From an uncultured Gammaproteobacteria bacterium (GTDB taxonomy: Bacteria > Pseudomonadota > Gammaproteobacteria > PS1 > Pseudothioglobaceae), in the NCBI GenBank assembly GCA_937896195.1, contig CALBNC010000115.1, positions 1-45,691 on the forward strand: a stretch of DNA of 45,691 bases, read 5' to 3'. How positions within the stretch are numbered: position 1 is the stretch's first letter; each line of letters starts with the position of its first letter. A program made the translations under genes and the position numbers. Shown here piece after piece: positions 1-8,589 of the stretch. Below the pieces are notes generated by a model that saw nothing but the letters and a program-made list of their open reading frames with translations, was not told where the DNA came from and did not search any database.

Positions 1-21
1 AAAACAACCCTGCTTTAAAGG

Positions 22-1059
22 CTAGACAATAGGCAGTAGTGTTTTCCCGATAAAATGCGGCCATTCATAGCGAATTGGGTAGTTTCTACGATAATATTCA
101 AAATTTTCGATATTTTTAATCGCAACTGTATCTTGCTTAAAGTCGTAAATTTCATTGAGAGAGTCAAGTAAATTATCACTTTTTAACTCCAAAATACCAG
201 GATTTATCAAATTTTTGACACTTTCTCGTTGTTTTTCGCTAAAAAATTCACATAAAGCCTCATAAACCATAAAACTACCCATAAATTTGGCATCAACTGA
301 GTGACCTGCGATATGAGGTGAGGCTAAATAGGCACTATTTTGCAAGTTTTTATTGATATTTGGCTCATTTTCCCAACAATCGATCACATTTTCGAGCGTT
401 TGCGTTTTTTCCCAAATTTTTTCATCAATCACACCGCCACGCGCGGCGTTAAAAAGAATGGTATTTGCACTAATATTATGAAAATTATGCTTATTTAATA
501 GATTAAATGAAGGAAATTCACCATTAAACGTTAATGGCGTATGAAAAGTCACGATATCAGCACTTAAAGCTGTATCTAAATCTACAAAATTAGGTAATTC
601 TTCATTTTTTTGTCTTATTGGGTCGTTTAATAACGTTTTAATGCCTAATAACTCTGCTTTAGCAGCTAAACGAGAGCCAACATTGCCCACACCGATTATT
701 CCCAAAGTTTTTTGTTGATAATCAAACTTATGTTTATCTGCTAAGTTCACAATGGTGCTAATCACAAATTCAGCCACTGCCATTGAGTTGCACCCTTGTG
801 CTGAGAAAAATTCAATGTCATTATCTTTAAGATAATCTTGATCAACATGATCCAATCCAGCCACTGTTGAGCCTACAAATTTAATTGAGCTACCTTCAAG
901 CAATGCTTGGTTAACTTTTGTGCGTGAACGTACGATTAATATGTCACAATCTTTCACAGAATCAGCGTTAATGTCTCGGCCAGCCATAGTGACTACATCG
1001 CCAAATTGTGAGAATATTTCGCTATATGCATAGCAGGCATCATCAATAATAAGTTTCAT
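22..1059 (-). CDS. pdxB: Erythronate-4-phosphate dehydrogenase
   Basis: Oxidises 4-phospho-erythronate in the DXP-dependent branch of pyridoxal 5'-phosphate synthesis; cytosolic. The 345-residue protein is a D-2-hydroxyacid dehydrogenase. The NAD-binding glycine motif GVGNVG is at residues 123-128, and the catalytic triad candidates are R207 (NAARGG), E232 (ENEP) and H249 (SPHIAGHS). The PdxB-type segment [11 protein letters not shown] at 89-99 separates it from SerA and LdhA. It is somewhat shorter than the E. coli protein (378), the shortfall lying in the C-terminal dimerisation region. It ends the minus-strand group, 2 bp after the ung stop, so co-transcription with ung is likely. Confidence 0.93.
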   Translation of the reverse strand: MKLIIDDACYAYSEIFSQFGDVVTMAGRDINADSVKDCDILIVRSRTKVNQALLEGSSIKFVGSTVAGLDHVDQDYLKDNDIEFFSAQGCNSMAVAEFVISTIVNLADKHKFDYQQKTLGIIGVGNVGSRLAAKAELLGIKTLLNDPIRQKNEELPNFVDLDTALSADIVTFHTPLTFNGEFPSFNLLNKHNFHNISANTILFNAARGGVIDEKIWEKTQTLENVIDCWENEPNINKNLQNSAYLASPHIAGHSVDAKFMGSFMVYEALCEFFSEKQRESVKNLINPGILELKSDNLLDSLNEIYDFKQDTVAIKNIENFEYYRRNYPIRYEWPHFIGKTLLPIV

Positions 1060-1061
1060 GG

Positions 1062-1730
1062 TTACCAGTTAATTTGTTTTAAGTTATGCATTTTAAGATA
1101 CTCGTTAGTCTTGGAGAAATGTTTACAGCCAAAAAAACCTTTATAAGCTGAAAAAGGGGAAGGATGCGATGCGCTCAATACTAAGTGTTTAGCCGGATCA
1201 ATTAACTCTGCTTTTTTATGGGCATGCGCTCCCCAAAGTAAAAACACTAAGTTTTGTTTACGCTCACTAAGTAGAAGAATAACTGATTCTGTAAATTCAA
1301 CCCAAGGTGTTTTGGAGTGTGATGCTGGTGAGTTTTTTTCGACCGTGAGCGCGCTATTTAGAAGTAATACACCTTGAGACGCCCAGCGCTCTAAATTGCC
1401 ACTAGCATTTGGGGTAATACCTAAATCTAACTCCAACTCTTTGTAAATATTGATCAGTGAAGGTGGTGTTTTGATACCGTCGGGCACAGAAAAACTCAAC
1501 CCATGTGCTTGGCCTACATTGTGATAAGGGTCTTGACCTAAGATAACGACCTGGGTATTTTCAAAACTACTAAGTTCAAAAGCTTTAAAGCGATCGCTTT
1601 CAGGAGGAAGAATAATTTTTCGTTGAGATTTTTGATACTCAAAAAAATCGCACAATTGCTGATAAGAATCGCGCTGAAATAATGGCCCAAGATGCTCAGA
1701 CCAGTCGTTATTTATAATCCTGCCCACCAT
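1062..1730 (-). CDS. ung: Uracil-DNA glycosylase (family 1)
   Basis: Removes uracil from DNA to start base-excision repair. The water-activating loop GQDPYH is at residues 65-70 (Asp67) and the minor-groove loop [10 protein letters not shown] starts at His189. The residue that is the intercalating Leu191 in E. coli is Phe here (TTT codon), a modest deviation in an otherwise canonical protein. The 222-residue length is typical. The ATG chosen is the only upstream Met. It lies 19 bp inside the 3' end of the thioredoxin gene upstream, suggesting translational coupling. Confidence 0.95.
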   Translation of the reverse strand: MVGRIINNDWSEHLGPLFQRDSYQQLCDFFEYQKSQRKIILPPESDRFKAFELSSFENTQVVILGQDPYHNVGQAHGLSFSVPDGIKTPPSLINIYKELELDLGITPNASGNLERWASQGVLLLNSALTVEKNSPASHSKTPWVEFTESVILLLSERKQNLVFLLWGAHAHKKAELIDPAKHLVLSASHPSPFSAYKGFFGCKHFSKTNEYLKMHNLKQINW

Positions 1731-2212
1731 AATCTAAAGCGATAGCCCAGTGTGGTAACGTAACCCACTTCGGTAAATTGAATTTGACCTTTGGTATTAA
1801 CAAAGAAACTGCTTGGCGTGCCTTTAACGCCAAATAACTTTGCAATAGAGCCAGATTGGTCGTTAATAATATTATCAGGTTTCATGTTATTTTCTTCAGC
1901 ATACGCATAAATTTCAAGATCACTGCCCGACTGGATGGCAATATTAAGCACCTTGTAGTCTTCTGATATAGCTTGAATGTTGTCATTTTCAAGATTGCAA
2001 ACAGGACACCAAGTTGCCCAAAAATGAATGAGAGAACCTTTATCTGGCATTGGGTTGGAATTCATAACTTCGCCACTAAGTGTCTGCGAGCTGAAACTTG
2101 GTACAAGGCCTATTGTTAAATCTTGTTGTTGATAAACGCGAATAATAAAAATGGCTAAAATAACCATCATAAATTGCATGATAGTTTTTCGATTTGGTCG
2201 TTTAATTTTCAT
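1712..2212 (-). CDS. Membrane-anchored ScsD/TlpA-like thioredoxin (protein disulfide oxidoreductase)
   Basis: A thiol-disulfide oxidoreductase expected to face the periplasm. A single hydrophobic anchor spans residues 11-26 with a basic N-terminus (MKIKRPNRK). The thioredoxin fold follows, with active site WATWCPVC (Cys69, Cys72) and the cis-proline segment GTPSSFF. The C-terminal ending [13 protein letters not shown] resembles ScsD-like proteins more than CcmG. A separate CcmG-like protein sits at 26519-27058, so this one probably serves another client. It is the first gene of the minus-strand group (this gene, ung, pdxB), divergent from tpm with a 27-bp gap. Confidence 0.82.
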   Translation of the reverse strand: MKIKRPNRKTIMQFMMVILAIFIIRVYQQQDLTIGLVPSFSSQTLSGEVMNSNPMPDKGSLIHFWATWCPVCNLENDNIQAISEDYKVLNIAIQSGSDLEIYAYAEENNMKPDNIINDQSGSIAKLFGVKGTPSSFFVNTKGQIQFTEVGYVTTLGYRFRLWWAGL

Positions 2213-2239
2213 ATTTGATATTATATCTTAAGGATGGTT

Positions 2240-2890
2240 ATGACTGATTGGATACAGCGCTGGAAGGATAATAAAATTGGTTGGCATCGAGATGATCCTA
2301 ATTCTAAATTAATTGAATTTGTGAGTTGTCTTCAATTAAACACTGGCGATACGGTCTTTGTGCCATTATGTGGCAAAAGTAAAGATATGATCTACCTAGC
2401 TCAACAAGGCTACAAAGTGATTGGTGTTGAGCTAAGCGCTTTGGCTGCCGAGCAGTTTTTTACTGACAATAAAATAGCGTATCAAGTGAGTCAAGAAGAA
2501 GACTTTAAGATTTATGCATCTGAAAATATTACTATTTATTCTGGTGATTTTTTTAAATTAACTAGGCAGCATCTGGTTATTGTTGAAGCCGTTTATGATA
2601 GAGCTGCTTTAATAGCATTACCAGCGGGGTTAAGGGTGAAATATGCACAACACTTATACTCTATAATAGTCAAAGGTTGCCGGATATTATTGTTAACTTT
2701 AAATTATCCGCAATCAAAAATAAGTGGCCCGCCTTATGCAGTAAATAAGGATGAAGTGGCGTCACTTTATAATGATGGGTTTGAGTGTCAACTATTACAA
2801 TGTTTTAATGACATAAAAAATGAACCCAAGTTTCAGCGTGAAAACGTTGATTTTATTGAAAAAGCAACTTATTGTTTGCGTAAATATTAA
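2240..2890 (+). CDS. tpm: Thiopurine S-methyltransferase family protein
   Basis: A SAM-dependent methyltransferase of the TPMT family; in bacteria these methylate thiols or selenium and tellurium compounds. The N-terminal WIQRW...IGWH segment and the SAM-binding FVPLCGKSKDM motif identify the family. Two ATGs lie in frame at 2234 and 2240. AAGG at 2230-2233 abuts the first but is 6 bp from the second, so 2240 is chosen; this gives 216 residues starting MTDW, as in homologues. The physiological substrate is unknown. A cold-shock-domain gene follows after 10 bp. Confidence 0.85.
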   Translation: MTDWIQRWKDNKIGWHRDDPNSKLIEFVSCLQLNTGDTVFVPLCGKSKDMIYLAQQGYKVIGVELSALAAEQFFTDNKIAYQVSQEEDFKIYASENITIYSGDFFKLTRQHLVIVEAVYDRAALIALPAGLRVKYAQHLYSIIVKGCRILLLTLNYPQSKISGPPYAVNKDEVASLYNDGFECQLLQCFNDIKNEPKFQRENVDFIEKATYCLRKY

Positions 2891-2900
2891 AAGGAAAAAA

Positions 2901-3242
2901 ATGGCTAAGAAAATAAAAGGTGTAGTGTCACAATTTGGTACTAAAGGATATGGTTTTATTACAGGTGACGATGATGAAAAATATTTTGTTCATCAAAAAA
3001 ATATCTTTAATAAGTCACGCTTAAAGGCAGGAACAAGAGTTATATTTAGTGCGCAAGAATCTGAAAAAGGTTTGGTAGCAAGTGATGTAGATCTTGAAGA
3101 TGGCGCGAAAATGGCAAGGATAAAATCTGGAAAAACTTCTTCTGGCTTATCAAATGGCACCATTAAAATTGCATTTGCAATATTATTTATCGCTCAAGCG
3201 GCTATGATTTACCAAGTATTTTTTGTAAGTGTTGCTGGTTAA
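2901..3242 (+). CDS. Cold-shock domain protein with C-terminal membrane helix
   Basis: A 113-residue protein with two parts. Residues 3-65 form a cold-shock (CspA-type OB-fold) domain with RNP1-like KGYGFI at 15-20 and RNP2-like YFVHQ at 28-32. A short polar linker follows, then a hydrophobic helix at about 88-109. The start is ATG 2901 behind AAGGA at 2891-2895; a longer in-frame reading from 2820 would overlap tpm and lacks a ribosome site. The domain binds single-stranded nucleic acid, so the protein may tether RNA at the membrane; that role is inferred. The next gene's ATG follows its stop directly. Confidence 0.8.
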   Translation: MAKKIKGVVSQFGTKGYGFITGDDDEKYFVHQKNIFNKSRLKAGTRVIFSAQESEKGLVASDVDLEDGAKMARIKSGKTSSGLSNGTIKIAFAILFIAQAAMIYQVFFVSVAG

Positions 3243-3848
3243 ATGAAAAAGATTTTTCTATTGGCGTTCTTGTCACTTTCTTTAGGGGGTTGTCTTTCAA
3301 CACCTGCGGTGAGAGTGAATAATATTTGCTCGTTAATGGATGAAGAAGTCAGTTGGTATCGTTCTGTTAAGGCGGCTGAGAAAAAATACGGTACACCTGT
3401 TCACGTCTCTTTGGCGATTATGTATCAAGAATCTCATTTTGCTTCGGATGCCAAGCCACCTAGAGAAAAATTGTTTGGCGTCGTGCCATGGTTTAGACCG
3501 ACAACGGCTTTCGGCTTTGCTCAAGTAACTGATGATACTTGGGAATGGTATCAGCTAAAAACAGGTAATCATAGTGCAGATCGCGATGATTTTGACGATG
3601 CGGCGGATTTTGTAGGTTGGTATATTGTGCAATCGTCAAAACGTTTTGGTATTGCTAAATCTGATACCTATAATCAATATTTGGCGTATCACGAAGGTCA
3701 TGGCGGTTTTAAGAGTAAGACTTACAACAAAAAGCCTTGGCTGAAAAAAGTAGCTCAAAAAGTTGACGACAATGCACAACGCTATAAGCGTCAACTTAAG
3801 CAGTGCTCATCTGAGCTAAATAGCAATAGTATTTGGAGTTTATTTTAA
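3243..3848 (+). CDS. SLT-type lytic transglycosylase-like lipoprotein
   Basis: A probable envelope lipoprotein. The signal peptide ends in the lipobox LGGC, with Cys17 as the lipidated residue. The SLT/lysozyme-like fold shows catalytic Glu63 in YQESHF, a GFAQ turn at 91-94 corresponding to the usual GLMQ, and YHEGHGG at 149-155 in place of AYNxG. It probably cleaves or binds peptidoglycan. The insert between motif I and GFAQ (about residues 70-90) is longer than in Slt or MltC. ATG follows the previous stop with no gap, and the stop overlaps the Rieske ATG by 1 bp. Confidence 0.8.
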   Translation: MKKIFLLAFLSLSLGGCLSTPAVRVNNICSLMDEEVSWYRSVKAAEKKYGTPVHVSLAIMYQESHFASDAKPPREKLFGVVPWFRPTTAFGFAQVTDDTWEWYQLKTGNHSADRDDFDDAADFVGWYIVQSSKRFGIAKSDTYNQYLAYHEGHGGFKSKTYNKKPWLKKVAQKVDDNAQRYKRQLKQCSSELNSNSIWSLF

Positions 3849-4150
3849 TGCCTAGTTGGTATAAGGCACTTAATCAAGCGCCTAAAGAAGGCACCATGGT
3901 TAAGGTACAAGTAAACAATCAAAAACTATTTGTTACCTTGAATAATGGGCAATTGTATTGTGCACAAGATCGATGTCCTCATGAAGATATTGAGCTAACA
4001 TTAGGCTGTCTTAAGGGTAATCGTGTTAAGTGTTCGTTGCACGGATTTAGCTTTGATTTAGCCACTGGTGATAGCTCAGAGCAAGATGTGGATAACCTGC
4101 AAACTTACGCAGTCAAGCAAGAAAATAACGAAATTTATATAGAGGTTTAA
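3848..4150 (+). CDS. Rieske [2Fe-2S] ferredoxin-like protein
   Basis: A small soluble electron carrier of about 100 residues. The Rieske ligands are in CPH (Cys43, His45) and CSLH (Cys62, His65), as in dioxygenase-type ferredoxins and NirD. No signal peptide or partner oxygenase is seen. ATG 3848 is chosen because it overlaps the previous stop (TAATG) and has GGAG at 3835-3838; a TTG at 3833 in the same frame is less likely. The TrpD2-like gene follows after 2 bp. The redox partner is unknown. Confidence 0.87.
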   Translation: MPSWYKALNQAPKEGTMVKVQVNNQKLFVTLNNGQLYCAQDRCPHEDIELTLGCLKGNRVKCSLHGFSFDLATGDSSEQDVDNLQTYAVKQENNEIYIEV

Positions 4151-4152
4151 TC

Positions 4153-5223
4153 ATGAGTAATGACTCTAAAGCATTAATGAAATCCATTATTCAACGTGTG
4201 GCAACTGGCCCGGATTTGAGTAAGGATATTGATTTTGAAGAAGCTAAAAATGGAATGCAAGCCATTTTGCGTGGTGAGATTGATGATGTTCAATCAGCTA
4301 TTTTCTTAATTGCTTTGCGTATGAAGCGCGAAACAATGGAAGAAAACCAAGGAATTTTAGCAGCAATTCTAGCAGAAAGCGATCAGCAATCTGTTGATGT
4401 GGATCAGTTGGTAGACTTAGGTGATCCATATAGTGGCTACAATCGCTCTATTCCTATTTCATCTTTTTTACCCCCTGTTTTGGCCGAGTTAGGCTTGCCT
4501 ACTGTTATCCACAGTCTGGATGCGCTTAGCCCTAAATTTGGCTTAACACATCGACATATTGTTCAAGCTTTAGGCTTAAGTGTTGATCATTCAACTGCTG
4601 ATGCTAAAGCTCGATTAGAAGATGCTTCAATAGGTTGGAGTTATATTGACCAAGCAAGTTATTGCGAGGGTTTACATAATATGGTTGGACTACGTGATCG
4701 AGTTATTAAGCGAACTGTTATTAATACAGTAGAGACGCTAATCGGCCCATTGCGCGGCAGAAAAACACACTCTATTTTGGGTTATGTGCACAAGCCTTAT
4801 CCGCCAATTTATGCCGAATTAGTTAAATCTTCTGGCATGGATAGTGCTTTGTTAATCCGTGGCGTTGAAGGCGGCGTTATTCCATCTCTTCGTCAAAAAG
4901 GCTTAATGGTTTCTTATGAAGGTAATATCGAAAAAGATCGGGTAGATATTGAGCCTGCATCTCTAGGCATTGATCAAGATATGAGAGCGATTTCATTTCC
5001 AGCTGAAATGGATGTACATAAAGATATCCCAGCATTGGCACAATATACGGTGAAGCTAGGAAAAGCAGCTTTAGCAGGAGAAAAAGGTATGTTCTATGAT
5101 GGATTAGTGCTTAGTGCATCACTTGTACTTTGGCATACTAAAAAAGCTCAAACATTACCTGAAGCAGCAGAGATGGTTAGAATCGTTCTAGATTCAAAGA
5201 AAGCTCTGGATCGTTTGCGATAA
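4153..5223 (+). CDS. TrpD2-like (anthranilate phosphoribosyltransferase superfamily) protein
   Basis: A 356-residue protein with the two-domain layout of the TrpD superfamily: an N-terminal helical bundle (about 1-75) and a C-terminal alpha/beta domain. The PRPP-binding GTGGD of true TrpD is replaced by LGDPYSGYNRS near residue 92, so anthranilate transfer is unlikely. This fits the TrpD2/YbiB group, whose E. coli member binds nucleic acid rather than making tryptophan. No other trp gene is nearby. It is the last gene before a terminator at 5267-5294. Confidence 0.75.
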   Translation: MSNDSKALMKSIIQRVATGPDLSKDIDFEEAKNGMQAILRGEIDDVQSAIFLIALRMKRETMEENQGILAAILAESDQQSVDVDQLVDLGDPYSGYNRSIPISSFLPPVLAELGLPTVIHSLDALSPKFGLTHRHIVQALGLSVDHSTADAKARLEDASIGWSYIDQASYCEGLHNMVGLRDRVIKRTVINTVETLIGPLRGRKTHSILGYVHKPYPPIYAELVKSSGMDSALLIRGVEGGVIPSLRQKGLMVSYEGNIEKDRVDIEPASLGIDQDMRAISFPAEMDVHKDIPALAQYTVKLGKAALAGEKGMFYDGLVLSASLVLWHTKKAQTLPEAAEMVRIVLDSKKALDRLR

Positions 5224-5266
5224 AAATCTCAAGTTAGTTGTTTAAAATTTGATATATCTAAAATCT

Positions 5267-5294
5267 AAAAAAAAGCCGCTTAGCGGATTTTTTT
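5267..5294 (+). terminator. Rho-independent terminator after the TrpD2-like gene
   Basis: The inverted repeat CCGC-TTA-GCGG is flanked by an A-run on the left and a T-run on the right, forming a stem with a seven-T tail. It separates the tpm-to-TrpD2 group from the GltB-like operon and can act in either direction. Confidence 0.75.
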
Positions 5295-5336
5295 GTTATG
5301 AATTTTTTTTAATTATATCTATTTTAAAGTTAACCT

Positions 5337-5362
5337 TATAATTTGGATACTTTGATCGTATC
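5337..5362 (+). promoter_or_regulatory. Candidate promoter -10 with operator-like palindrome upstream of the GltB-like operon
   Basis: TATAAT lies at 5337-5342, and the inverted repeat GATAC-N7-GTATC at 5346-5362 falls around the predicted start point. The nested TGAT-CGT-ATCA adds symmetry. The -35 is weak. A repressor site is plausible but inferred. The operon's first codon, GTG 5449, lies 87 bp further on behind GAGGGA. Confidence 0.35.
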
Positions 5363-5448
5363 ATTATATGAAAAAAACAGAAAAAATAATAGATTAAAGA
5401 GAACTTTTCAGGAGTAGTATGCTGAATAAACATTCGAGGGATTGAGCG

Positions 5449-6948
5449 GTGCCAACTACATCAGAATTAATTTTTAATTTAATGCCAACTTTGTTTGTTT
5501 GGTTATTAGGAATTGTATTTGCTATCATCGTAGTAACCTTTGTATTTGACATTAGTCAAAGTAAGAATGCTATTTTAAGAAACTATCCTGTTGTTGGGCA
5601 TTTCCGCTATTTGTTTAGCAATTTAGGAGAGTTTTTTCGTCAATATTTCTTTGCGATGGACCGTGAAGAGATGCCATTTAATCGAGCTGAGCGTCAGTGG
5701 GTTCATCGAGCCTCAAGTGATAAAGATAATACGATTGCCTTTGGATCTACTAAAAATCTCAATATACCAGGTTCAATTATTTTCATTAATTGCCCATTTC
5801 CAATGTTGGATAGTGACGCCGTTCAAACTAGAGCTGTAACAATTGGCGAAGGTTATAGCAAGCATCCTTATAAAGCTAGTTCAATCTTCAATATCTCAGG
5901 CATGAGCTATGGCGCTATTTCTAAACCTGCAGTGTTGGCATTGTCTGGCGGTGCAAAAAAAGCAGATTGCTGGATGAATACAGGTGAGGGTGGGTTAAGC
6001 CCTTACCATCTTAAAGGCGGTGCAGATTTAGTGTTTCAAATTGGCACTGCTAAATATGGCGTAAGAAACGATGATGGTAGTTTGAGTGATCAAAAATTAG
6101 CTGATATCGCTCAACATGATCAAGTAAAAATGTTTGAAATTAAAATATCACAAGGGGCTAAGCCAGGAAAAGGTGGAATTTTGCCAGGTATTAAGGTTAA
6201 CACTGAAATTTCAAAAATTCGAGGCATACCAAAAGGTATAGATTCTATTTCTCCTAATCGCCATATTGAAGTATCAAGCTCCAGTGAGCTACTAGATATG
6301 ATTAATCATGTTCGAGATATTACTGAACGGCCTGTTGGGTTTAAAACAGTTATTGGTCACATAAGATTTCTAGAGGATTTATTGGATGAAGTTAATAAGC
6401 GTGGTGTAGAGTCAGCACCTGATTTTATTACTATTGATGGTGGCGATGGTGGCACGGGTGCAGCACCTATGGCATTAATGGATAATGTAGGTTTACCTTT
6501 AAGAGAAGCCTTACCTTTAGTTGTTGACACAATTTTAAAACATGGGTTGGAAGATAGAATTAAATTGATTGCTTCTGGCAAGATGATTACCCCTGCAGAT
6601 GTTGCTTGGGCAATATGTGCTGGTGCTGATTTTGTGACGTCAGCGCGTGGTTTTATGTTTGCTATTGGTTGCGTTCAATCACTCAAGTGTAATAAAAATA
6701 CTTGTCCAACAGGTATTACTACACATAATAAACGCCTACAAAAAGGGCTAGATCCCGAGAATAAATCAGTTAAAGTTGCCAATTATGTAATGAATATGAC
6801 AAAAACAGTAGAAATGATCGCACACTCGTGCGGAGTTAAAGAGGTGCATCTCTTAAATCGAACGCATGTTAGAATTGTACAGCCTGATGGCAAGTCAATC
6901 CCTATGAACGAATTATATCCACTATGTACTGAAGGAGAGAACGAATGA
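5449..6948 (+). CDS. Membrane-anchored FMN/Fe-S glutamate synthase-like protein (orphan GltB domain)
   Basis: 499 residues. The N-terminal membrane helix spans residues 11-34. The FMN-binding TIM barrel follows, with KISQGAKPGKGG at 232-243 and DGGDGGTGAAP at 330-340. The [3Fe-4S] ligands are Cys408-x5-Cys414-x4-Cys419 in the GCVQSLKCNKNTCPTG segment, as in GltB. The glutaminase and GXGXG domains of full glutamate synthase are absent, so the amino-group donor or real substrate is unknown. The start is GTG with GAGGGA upstream. It heads an operon: its stop overlaps the next ATG (ATGA), and an aldehyde dehydrogenase follows that. Confidence 0.85.
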   Translation: MPTTSELIFNLMPTLFVWLLGIVFAIIVVTFVFDISQSKNAILRNYPVVGHFRYLFSNLGEFFRQYFFAMDREEMPFNRAERQWVHRASSDKDNTIAFGSTKNLNIPGSIIFINCPFPMLDSDAVQTRAVTIGEGYSKHPYKASSIFNISGMSYGAISKPAVLALSGGAKKADCWMNTGEGGLSPYHLKGGADLVFQIGTAKYGVRNDDGSLSDQKLADIAQHDQVKMFEIKISQGAKPGKGGILPGIKVNTEISKIRGIPKGIDSISPNRHIEVSSSSELLDMINHVRDITERPVGFKTVIGHIRFLEDLLDEVNKRGVESAPDFITIDGGDGGTGAAPMALMDNVGLPLREALPLVVDTILKHGLEDRIKLIASGKMITPADVAWAICAGADFVTSARGFMFAIGCVQSLKCNKNTCPTGITTHNKRLQKGLDPENKSVKVANYVMNMTKTVEMIAHSCGVKEVHLLNRTHVRIVQPDGKSIPMNELYPLCTEGENE

Positions 6949-8582
6949 AAGCGTCAGACCTATTTATAAAAGCGTTAGAGAATGAAGGGGTAGAGTATAT
7001 TTTTGGCATTCCTGGTGAGGAAAATCTAGATTTCCTAGACTCGTTACGTGACTCAAAAATTAAGTTTATCTTAACGCGCCATGAGCAAGCAGCAGCTTTT
7101 ATGGCGGCTACTTATGGCCGTCTAACTGGTAGGGCTGGTGTATGTTTAGCGACTTTAGGTCCAGGCGCAACTAATTTAGTAACCGCTATTGCTTATGCAC
7201 AACTTGGTGGTATGCCATTAGTGGTAATTACAGGGCAAAAACCAATTAAAGAAAGTTTACAAGGGAAATTCCAAATCCTAGATATTGTTAGAATGATGGA
7301 GCCCTTGGTTAAAGATTCTGACCAGATTGTTTATGGAAGGCAAATTCCTTCATTGGTACGTGGTGCATTTCGTATTGCAGAAGAGGAGCGTCCGGGTGCT
7401 GTGCATCTAGAATTACCAGAAGACATTGCCAGAGAAGAAGTGGCAGATGACAGTGTCTTTCCTAGGCAAACGATCCACCGGGTATTCGCCAGTGAGCGCG
7501 CAATTGAAAAAGCAGTTGAAGCTATAAAGGCTGCTAAAAGACCTTTATTATTGGTGGGTGCAGGCGCCAATCGTAAGCGCATTAGACAGCCATTGTCTGA
7601 CTTTGTTCAAAAGACAGGTATTATGTTTTTTAATACTCAAATGGGTAAAGGTGTATTGAGTGGCGATGATGCTAATTTTATTGGAACCGCAGCATTTTCT
7701 TCGAATGACTATGTGCATGAAGCTATTAAGAAAGCAGATTTAATCATTAATGTGGGTCATGATATTATTGAAAAGCCACCATTTATCATGAAAGGCAATG
7801 AGCAAAAAGTGATTCACGTTAACTTTCATTCGGCACAAATTAAAGATATTTATTATCCACAGGTTGAGGTGGTTGGTGATATCTCCAATTCAATGGACCG
7901 AATCAATGAGGCTCTAAACGAATGTTATGCTTGTAATCGAGAATGGATAGAGCCGACTCGTGAAAAAATTCGAAATGCTATTCATTCTTTGGATGATGAC
8001 GCATCTTTTCCAATGTTGCCACAACGTGTAGTGGCAGATGTTAGGAAGGTGCTTAAAGATGATGGCATTGTGACATTGGATAATGGCATGTTTAAACTTT
8101 GGTTTGCCAGACATTATCATACGCATCAACCTAATACATTATTGCTGGATAATGCTTTAGCAACTATGGGTGCTGGCTTGCCATCTGCAATAGCGTGTGC
8201 GTTGATGTATCCAGAGCGTCAAGTAGTGGCGGTGTGCGGGGATGGTGGCTTTATGATGAACTCCCAAGAGCTGGAAACAGCCGTAAGACTAAAACTTAAT
8301 TTGATCACAATCATTTTTAATGATAGTGGTTATGGCATGATTAAATGGAAGCAAGCTGCTCAAGATCTTCCTGATTTTGCTCTTGATTTTAACAATCCAG
8401 ATTTTGTTATGTATGCAAATAGCTATGGCGCTACTGGGCATAGAATCACCTCTAGTGAAGAGCTTATTCCTACTATGGAAAAAGCATTTGCTGATGGTGG
8501 CGTGCATGTGATTGATTTACCGATTGATTACTCTCAAAATACCAAAACTCTATTGGATGATTTGAAACAATTTCAAAACTAG
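6945..8582 (+). CDS. ThDP-dependent enzyme of the acetolactate synthase family
   Basis: 545 residues in the three-domain acetohydroxyacid synthase layout. The catalytic Glu47 lies in TRHEQAAAF. The ThDP/Mg motif starts with GDGG near 432 and ends with Asn459 in FNDS. It resembles catabolic large subunits that work without a regulatory subunit, and no ilvN/ilvH lies nearby. It could make acetolactate or decarboxylate another 2-oxo acid. The aldehyde dehydrogenase 7 bp downstream makes an aldehyde-producing reaction attractive, but that is inference. Confidence 0.85.
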   Translation: MKASDLFIKALENEGVEYIFGIPGEENLDFLDSLRDSKIKFILTRHEQAAAFMAATYGRLTGRAGVCLATLGPGATNLVTAIAYAQLGGMPLVVITGQKPIKESLQGKFQILDIVRMMEPLVKDSDQIVYGRQIPSLVRGAFRIAEEERPGAVHLELPEDIAREEVADDSVFPRQTIHRVFASERAIEKAVEAIKAAKRPLLLVGAGANRKRIRQPLSDFVQKTGIMFFNTQMGKGVLSGDDANFIGTAAFSSNDYVHEAIKKADLIINVGHDIIEKPPFIMKGNEQKVIHVNFHSAQIKDIYYPQVEVVGDISNSMDRINEALNECYACNREWIEPTREKIRNAIHSLDDDASFPMLPQRVVADVRKVLKDDGIVTLDNGMFKLWFARHYHTHQPNTLLLDNALATMGAGLPSAIACALMYPERQVVAVCGDGGFMMNSQELETAVRLKLNLITIIFNDSGYGMIKWKQAAQDLPDFALDFNNPDFVMYANSYGATGHRITSSEELIPTMEKAFADGGVHVIDLPIDYSQNTKTLLDDLKQFQN

Positions 8583-8589
8583 GCTAAAT

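Noticed and set aside
4153-5223. True anthranilate phosphoribosyltransferase (trpD)
   Set aside because: The GTGGD PRPP motif is missing and no trp genes are nearby.
5351-5364. TTTGATCGTATCAT as a second FNR box, before the GltB-like operon
   Set aside because: The half-sites are separated by 3 bp, not 4, and ATCAT replaces ATCAA; it fits a different palindrome better.
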